Assembly: GCF_009900745.1 (NCBI RefSeq) | Contig: NZ_WXVU01000001.1 | Location: 744,001 to 808,000 of the forward strand | Length of the DNA: 64,000 nt | DNA from: Chryseobacterium sp. c4a | GTDB taxonomy: Bacteria; Bacteroidota; Bacteroidia; Flavobacteriales; Weeksellaceae | Direction of reading: 5' to 3' | Shown: one piece after another, positions 59,286-64,000 of the stretch | Layout: every line of letters starts with the position of its first letter | Position numbering within the stretch: position 1 is the first letter of the stretch | Program-made: the position numbers and the translations under genes | Notes under the pieces: model-generated | Told to the model about the DNA's origin: nothing | Databases searched by the model: none | The model's input: only the letters and a program-made list of their open reading frames with translations

Positions 59286-61202
59286 TTATTTGTAACTTCT
59301 TACCGTTGGCTGTATTTCTTCGAAGGTCAATGGTTCCTTAACCAGTTCAGGTTCGCCATTTTCACCTGTCCATGCCCATGCTGAAATAAACTGGTATTCT
59401 GCATCATTTCTCATGGCTTCACCATCCGGAGTCTGATATTCTTCACGGAAGTGAGCACCACAGGACTCATTACGGGTTAAAGCATCATAACACATCAGTT
59501 CTCCGATTTCAAAATAATCCGCCACACGGCCAGCCTTTTCCAGCTCGGCATTCATTGTATTGCCATTTCCAGAGACTCTTACATCTTTATAGAACTCTTG
59601 TTTTAGTTTTCTAATCTCCTGAATAGCATATTTCAATCCTTCTTCATTCCTTGCCAGCCCGCAATAATCATACAGCAGCTTTCCTAACGTTTTATGAAAA
59701 TAGTCTACGGTTTTAGTTCCTTTGATACTCATTAAATCCTGAATCTGATTTTTAATGGCATTCTCAGCCTGTTCAAACTCTGGAGCATCCGGTGAAATTT
59801 TCCCGGTGTGAATTTCATCCGCCAGATAATTGGCAATCGTATAAGGAGCAATGAAATAGCCATCTACAGAAGCCTGCAAAAGAGAATTGGCTCCCAATCT
59901 ATTGGCTCCATGATCTGCAAAATTAGCTTCTCCCAATGCAAATAGTCCAGGAACGGTAGTCATCAGTTCGTAATCTACCCAAAGGCCACCCATGGAGAAG
60001 TGGGCAGAAGGAGAGATCATCATAGGTTCTTTATAAGCATCATATCCTGTGATTTTAAGATACATATCGAATAAGTTTCCGTATTTCTCTTTGATTTTTT
60101 CTTTTCCTTGTTCTTTAATGGCTTTTGAAAAATCAAGATATACAGCATTCTTTAAAGGCCCAATTCCAAAACCTGCATCAATTCTTTCTTTAGCGGCACG
60201 TGACGAAATATCTCTTGGAGCTAAATTTCCAAACGCCGGATATCTTCTTTCCAGATAATAATCTCTTTCATTTTCAGGAATGTCATTGGGAGCTCTGTTT
60301 TCATCCTGTTTTGCAGGAACCCAGATTCGTCCGTCATTACGTAATGATTCGGACATCAATGTCAATTTGGATTGATAATCTCCGGATTGCGGCAGGGAAG
60401 TAGGGTGTACCTGAATCCAGCTTGGGGAAGCCATTAAGGCTCCTTTTTTATGCGCTCTCCAGATGGCTGAACCATTACATCCCATGGCTAGTGTAGATAG
60501 ATAATAAATCTTTCCATAGCCTCCGGTTGCCAGAATTACAGCATGAGCCGCATGTCTTTCTATTTCTCCCGTATCTAAATTCCTTACTATAATTCCTCTT
60601 GCCTTTCCATCAATTGTGACCAGATCAAGCATTTCATGTCTCGAAAACAATTGTACAGAACCCTTTCCGACCTGTCTCATCAAAGCCTGATAAGCTCCCA
60701 GTAGCAACTGCTGTCCGGTTTGTCCTCTTGCATAGAAAGTACGGCTTACCTGAACTCCTCCAAAAGAACGGTTGTTAAGGTAACCACCATATTCACGTCC
60801 GAAAGGAACTCCCTGTGCTACGGCTTGATCGATGAGGTTTAAAGAGCATTCTGCCATTCGGTATACGTTGGCTTCACGGGCTCTGAAGTCACCACCTTTC
60901 AAGGTATCAACGAACATTCTATATACACTGTCACCATCGTTTTTATAATTTTTAGCAGCATTTACTCCACCTTGTGCTGCTACAGAGTGCGCTCGCCTTG
61001 GACTGTCCTGAAAACAGAATGCCTTTACATTGTATCCCATTTCTCCTAAAGAGGCAGCAATAGAGCTTCCGGCAAGACCTGTTCCTACAACAATCACATC
61101 AAGCTTTTTACGGTTGGCCGGGTTCACAAGCTTGGCTTTCTTTTTATAGTATGCCCATTTATCTTCCAACGGGCCTTGTGGTATTTTTGAATCTAAAATC
61201 AT
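59286..61202 (-). CDS. sdhA: Succinate dehydrogenase / fumarate reductase flavoprotein subunit
   Basis: A 638-residue FAD subunit. The dinucleotide-binding motif [12 protein letters not shown] is near residue 39, and the covalently flavinylated histidine is in [16 protein letters not shown]. Active-site residues appear in [14 protein letters not shown] and [13 protein letters not shown]. The length and sequence match the Bacteroidetes SdhA/FrdA group that works with the single-subunit cytochrome b SdhC. Middle gene of the operon. Confidence 0.96.
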   Translation of the reverse strand: MILDSKIPQGPLEDKWAYYKKKAKLVNPANRKKLDVIVVGTGLAGSSIAASLGEMGYNVKAFCFQDSPRRAHSVAAQGGVNAAKNYKNDGDSVYRMFVDTLKGGDFRAREANVYRMAECSLNLIDQAVAQGVPFGREYGGYLNNRSFGGVQVSRTFYARGQTGQQLLLGAYQALMRQVGKGSVQLFSRHEMLDLVTIDGKARGIIVRNLDTGEIERHAAHAVILATGGYGKIYYLSTLAMGCNGSAIWRAHKKGALMASPSWIQVHPTSLPQSGDYQSKLTLMSESLRNDGRIWVPAKQDENRAPNDIPENERDYYLERRYPAFGNLAPRDISSRAAKERIDAGFGIGPLKNAVYLDFSKAIKEQGKEKIKEKYGNLFDMYLKITGYDAYKEPMMISPSAHFSMGGLWVDYELMTTVPGLFALGEANFADHGANRLGANSLLQASVDGYFIAPYTIANYLADEIHTGKISPDAPEFEQAENAIKNQIQDLMSIKGTKTVDYFHKTLGKLLYDYCGLARNEEGLKYAIQEIRKLKQEFYKDVRVSGNGNTMNAELEKAGRVADYFEIGELMCYDALTRNESCGAHFREEYQTPDGEAMRNDAEYQFISAWAWTGENGEPELVKEPLTFEEIQPTVRSYK

Positions 61203-61214
61203 GATGAGGTCTTT

Positions 61215-61871
61215 TTAATGATAAGTAAAGAATACATAAACAGGCATAAGGGCAAAACCTAAACTGATAATAATGGAATAGGCTGTTCCAGCAATTTTAA
61301 CCCATTTTACAAACTTCGGGTGGTATAACCCAAGTGTTCTTACAGAGCTGTACAATCCGTGGATTAAGTGATAGCATAAAGCAATCATAGAAAGTACATA
61401 AATAACCACGTACCACCATTCTTTAAATACTGTTACTACCAAGATATACAAGTCTTTATTTCCATTCTCATCCAAAGGCGGATTTCCGAATTTATAGACA
61501 TACCAGAAATTTTGAAAATGAATTACCAGGAAGATCAGGATCAACGTTCCAAGGATACCCATATTTCTGGAAGCCCATTTGCTGGCTCTTCCGCGTCTGT
61601 CATTTTGATAGCTGCCACCGGATTTTTTATTTTTAAGGGTGATCATCAGCCCATCTACAGCATGCAGAATAATACTGGCATACAAAACGTAAGAAACTAT
61701 TTTGATAATGATATTTCCTGATAAAAAATGCGAATAGGCATTGAATTGCAGATGTGCTTGCTCCTGAGGGAGAAAAAGTTGAAGATTTCCGAGGAAATGA
61801 ATCAACAGGAAGAATCCCAAAAAGAGTCCTGTAAGGCACATCAGCATTTTTCTTGACAATGTTGATAACAT
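61215..61871 (-). CDS. sdhC: Succinate dehydrogenase / fumarate reductase cytochrome b subunit
   Basis: A 218-residue membrane anchor of the type B enzyme: five predicted helices and haem-binding histidines, including those in LIHFLGNLQLF, ILHAVDGLM and LVIHFQNFW. It accepts electrons from SdhB and reduces (or oxidises) menaquinone. First of the sdhCAB genes, 16 bases after the upstream transporter gene. Confidence 0.93.
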   Translation of the reverse strand: MLSTLSRKMLMCLTGLFLGFFLLIHFLGNLQLFLPQEQAHLQFNAYSHFLSGNIIIKIVSYVLYASIILHAVDGLMITLKNKKSGGSYQNDRRGRASKWASRNMGILGTLILIFLVIHFQNFWYVYKFGNPPLDENGNKDLYILVVTVFKEWWYVVIYVLSMIALCYHLIHGLYSSVRTLGLYHPKFVKWVKIAGTAYSIIISLGFALMPVYVFFTYH

Positions 61872-61887
61872 ATATTTGATTTAATAA

Positions 61888-63318
61888 TTAATAATATCCT
61901 AAAACTTTCATCCATAGACCTCCTACAACCATATAGATAATTAAGAGTACCACTCCTATTTCAAGACCTCGAAGCCACCAGACTTTAAGATCAACATATC
62001 CGCTACCAAAGAATACCGGAGCCGGGCCATGTCCGTAATGGGTAAGTACCCCATAAATAGAACCCATGAAACCAAGCATCATTGCTAATAACATAGGAGG
62101 AATTCCCAGAGAAACACCTACCCCTAACAATGCTGCATACATCGCTGCTACGTGAGCTGTAGCACTAGCGAAAATATAGTGACTGAAGAAATAAACGACG
62201 ATAATAACCGGGAAAGCTACCTGCCAGCTCAATCCTCCGATTTGTACCTTGATAAGGTTACTGAACCAGCCAATGAAACCTAATTCATTTAAAGAACTAG
62301 CCATCATCACTAAAACAGCAAACCATACAATGGTATCCCAAGCTCCTTTTTCACCTTTTACATCTTCCCAGGTCAATACTGAAGTTAAGAGCAATAATGT
62401 TAACCCGATAAATGCAGTAGTTGTAGCATCAATAGAAAGCGCTCCACCAAAAATCCAAAGGAATAAAAGAATGAAGAAAGCTAGTAACATCAGCCATTCG
62501 TTTCTTGATATAGGCCCCATTTCTTTTAACTTCTGAGCCGCCATTTTCGGTGCATCACCTGTTTTTTTCAATTCAGGCGGATATAATTTATACAATACCA
62601 ATGGAACAACGAAGAATGCTACTAAACCAGGGACAAAACCAGCTGCTGCCCACGACATCCACGTAATATCAATACCAAGGTTGGCTGCAAATTTCTGACA
62701 CATCGGGTTACTTGCAGTTCCGGTTAAGAACATAGAAGAAGCGATGAGGTTCATATAATAACTATTCAATGTTAAAAATGAGCCCAGCTTTCTATGGGTT
62801 TCCGGTTTTTCAGGAACGGAATCAAAGCTTATCGCCATAGATTTCATGATTGGGTAGATAATTCCTCCTCCTCTGGCTGTATTACTTGGAATAGCAGGAG
62901 CCAGACAAACGTCTGCAAGCCCTAATCCGTACGCCAATCCTAATGAACTTTTACCAAAAACTCTGATGAATAAAAAGGCAATACGGTTTCCTAGCCCCGT
63001 TTTGATAAATCCTCTGGCAATAAAGAATGAAATCCCAATCAGCCAGATTACTTTATCTCCAAATCCGGAAAGTGCTTTGGTAATAGATTTTCCAGCATCT
63101 CCGGGAGCTACAACCTGAGTAAGCGCTGTGAATCCAATCGCCATCATACACATTGTTCCCATAGGAGCTGCTTTTAAAATAATTCCTAAAATGGTTGCTG
63201 CAAAAATGGCAAACAAATGCCAGGCATCCGGAGTAACCCCATCCGGAGCAGGAATGAACCAGATGATTAACGCAACGACAAATGTGATCGCAACGTTTTT
63301 AATATTAATTTCTTTCAT
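61888..63318 (-). CDS. DASS-family dicarboxylate transporter
   Basis: A 476-residue inner-membrane sodium-coupled dicarboxylate symporter (SLC13/CitT-like). The SNT motif occurs in PAIPSNTARGGGIIYPIM and the second, TGTASNPMCQKF, in the other half; many hydrophobic helices are present. It would import succinate, fumarate or malate. Placing it directly before sdhC suggests that uptake and oxidation of C4-dicarboxylates are co-expressed. The substrate range cannot be narrowed further. Confidence 0.92.
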   Translation of the reverse strand: MKEINIKNVAITFVVALIIWFIPAPDGVTPDAWHLFAIFAATILGIILKAAPMGTMCMMAIGFTALTQVVAPGDAGKSITKALSGFGDKVIWLIGISFFIARGFIKTGLGNRIAFLFIRVFGKSSLGLAYGLGLADVCLAPAIPSNTARGGGIIYPIMKSMAISFDSVPEKPETHRKLGSFLTLNSYYMNLIASSMFLTGTASNPMCQKFAANLGIDITWMSWAAAGFVPGLVAFFVVPLVLYKLYPPELKKTGDAPKMAAQKLKEMGPISRNEWLMLLAFFILLFLWIFGGALSIDATTTAFIGLTLLLLTSVLTWEDVKGEKGAWDTIVWFAVLVMMASSLNELGFIGWFSNLIKVQIGGLSWQVAFPVIIVVYFFSHYIFASATAHVAAMYAALLGVGVSLGIPPMLLAMMLGFMGSIYGVLTHYGHGPAPVFFGSGYVDLKVWWLRGLEIGVVLLIIYMVVGGLWMKVLGYY

Positions 63319-63338
63319 GATACTTACTATTTAATCCG

Positions 63339-64000
63339 TTAAAATCTACTTTGTACTTGCACTATGAATAGATTGTTGTTGTATTGATTCGTATTTTCTA
63401 CCTGATATTTATAGCGGTCGAATTGTACTCCCAGCTGAATTCTTGCTCCATAGTTTTTAAGGAACTCAAGGCCTACCATTGGAGTAATTGTTTGTCTTGG
63501 ATTAGAAGCCATTCTGAAATTGGTATCCAGATATTCATAACGGCATGATAATTCGAATGCACTGAGGTTTTTATGATTGATTTCATATCTTACATTCGGA
63601 AGAAAATATACTCCTCGTACCAGATACTGATCCGGATTTTCTGGTCGTAACTCGGGAGCAATGGAGTTGTACAGGATATGGTTAGTGGCTTGTTTCGCTT
63701 CCAATTGCATATCAAGACTCCATTTCGGGTCAAATTTGATCAGAGAGCTGAGATCAACTCCCAAAGCATATACTTTTTTACTGAAAACTTCTCCTATCCC
63801 TCCATTCAAACCAACATTGAAGTTATATTTTTTCGACAATCCGAAAACCAAACGGGTAGAATATTGTTTTCCGTTGTCATTATCATTGATTTGATTTTTC
63901 CCGTTTCCGTTCACTACAGAAACCGCATACTGGAAAGGTATTTCTCCAAGTTGAATTTGTCCTGTTGCAGACATACCAATCTGGAAACTTGTCCAGCCCA
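63339..64000 (-). CDS. Porin-like outer-membrane protein (3' part)
   Basis: The gene continues beyond the window: the frame is open from 63339 through base 64000, and the ATG at 63974 is internal. The visible 220 or so residues are an amphipathic beta-barrel with alternating strands such as GEIPFQYAVSVVNGNGK and LSAFELSCRYEYLDTNFRM, ending in the C-terminal aromatic residue F (VQSRF), a typical last strand signal. It is the first gene seen of the dicarboxylate operon, 20 bases before the transporter, so a dicarboxylate-specific porin is likely from context. Confidence 0.8.
   Translation of the reverse strand, partial: GWTSFQIGMSATGQIQLGEIPFQYAVSVVNGNGKNQINDNDNGKQYSTRLVFGLSKKYNFNVGLNGGIGEVFSKKVYALGVDLSSLIKFDPKWSLDMQLEAKQATNHILYNSIAPELRPENPDQYLVRGVYFLPNVRYEINHKNLSAFELSCRYEYLDTNFRMASNPRQTITPMVGLEFLKNYGARIQLGVQFDRYKYQVENTNQYNNNLFIVQVQSRF

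Overview
The window is an AT-rich bacterial chromosome segment that looks like Chryseobacterium or a close relative (Bacteroidota, Flavobacteriia, Weeksellaceae). Supporting signs are many outer-membrane beta-barrel receptors of the OMP_b-brl_3 type, a type IX secretion sorting domain (16798-19836), a Bacteroidetes-style VgrG, TAnnTTTG promoter elements, weak Shine-Dalgarno signals and several flavobacterial intergenic repeat families. No rRNA, tRNA, CRISPR array or insertion sequence was recognised.

Layout. 0-3 kb: the 3' end of an alkylated-DNA repair methyltransferase and an AlkB-like dioxygenase, convergent with a secreted S15-type hydrolase. 3.4-16.6 kb: two large outer-membrane receptors, a BON/SH3 pair, a dicarboxylate symporter with a PhyH dioxygenase, a secreted discoidin-like protein, the Fe-S carrier/scaffold pair Mrp-NfuA, an orphan barstar-domain protein and a DUF3060 protein. 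16.8-24.2 kb: a giant T9SS-sorted surface protein, an SDR-like protein coupled to a 49-aa membrane peptide, and the polyphosphate pair ppx-ppk1. 24.8-30.9 kb: an orphan type VI secretion island (VgrG, small linker protein, Tle1-like phospholipase effector, two probable envelope immunity or accessory proteins). 31-36.7 kb: dnaK, azoreductase, small regulators and hypothetical genes, with two gene remnants.

36.9-46.9 kb holds the most unusual locus. A TPR-AraC membrane regulator diverges from a small lipoprotein, an outer-membrane receptor, and a 61-residue precursor-like peptide with a Gly-Gly leader followed by 13 glutamines and a Pro-Gln-Thr repeat. A strong hairpin separates the peptide gene from three tightly overlapping genes: a small secreted protein, a JmjC/cupin-like putative hydroxylase, and a C39-peptidase ABC exporter. 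This reads as a ribosomally made, modified and exported peptide system. I do not recognise it as a described family.

47-54.3 kb: lipoproteins, a cupin/DoxX pair, an AraC regulator and a secreted thioredoxin. A duplicated two-gene module then follows, in which a tiny single-pass membrane protein precedes a small helical protein, twice. 54.8-58.1 kb: a NdpA-like nucleoid protein, a membrane protein and a cyclase-family hydrolase, separated by dispersed repeats. 58.5-64 kb: a C4-dicarboxylate operon on the minus strand (porin, DASS transporter, SdhC, SdhA, SdhB), in which uptake and oxidation of succinate or fumarate are encoded together.

All functional names come from motifs and general family knowledge read by eye. 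No database search was run.
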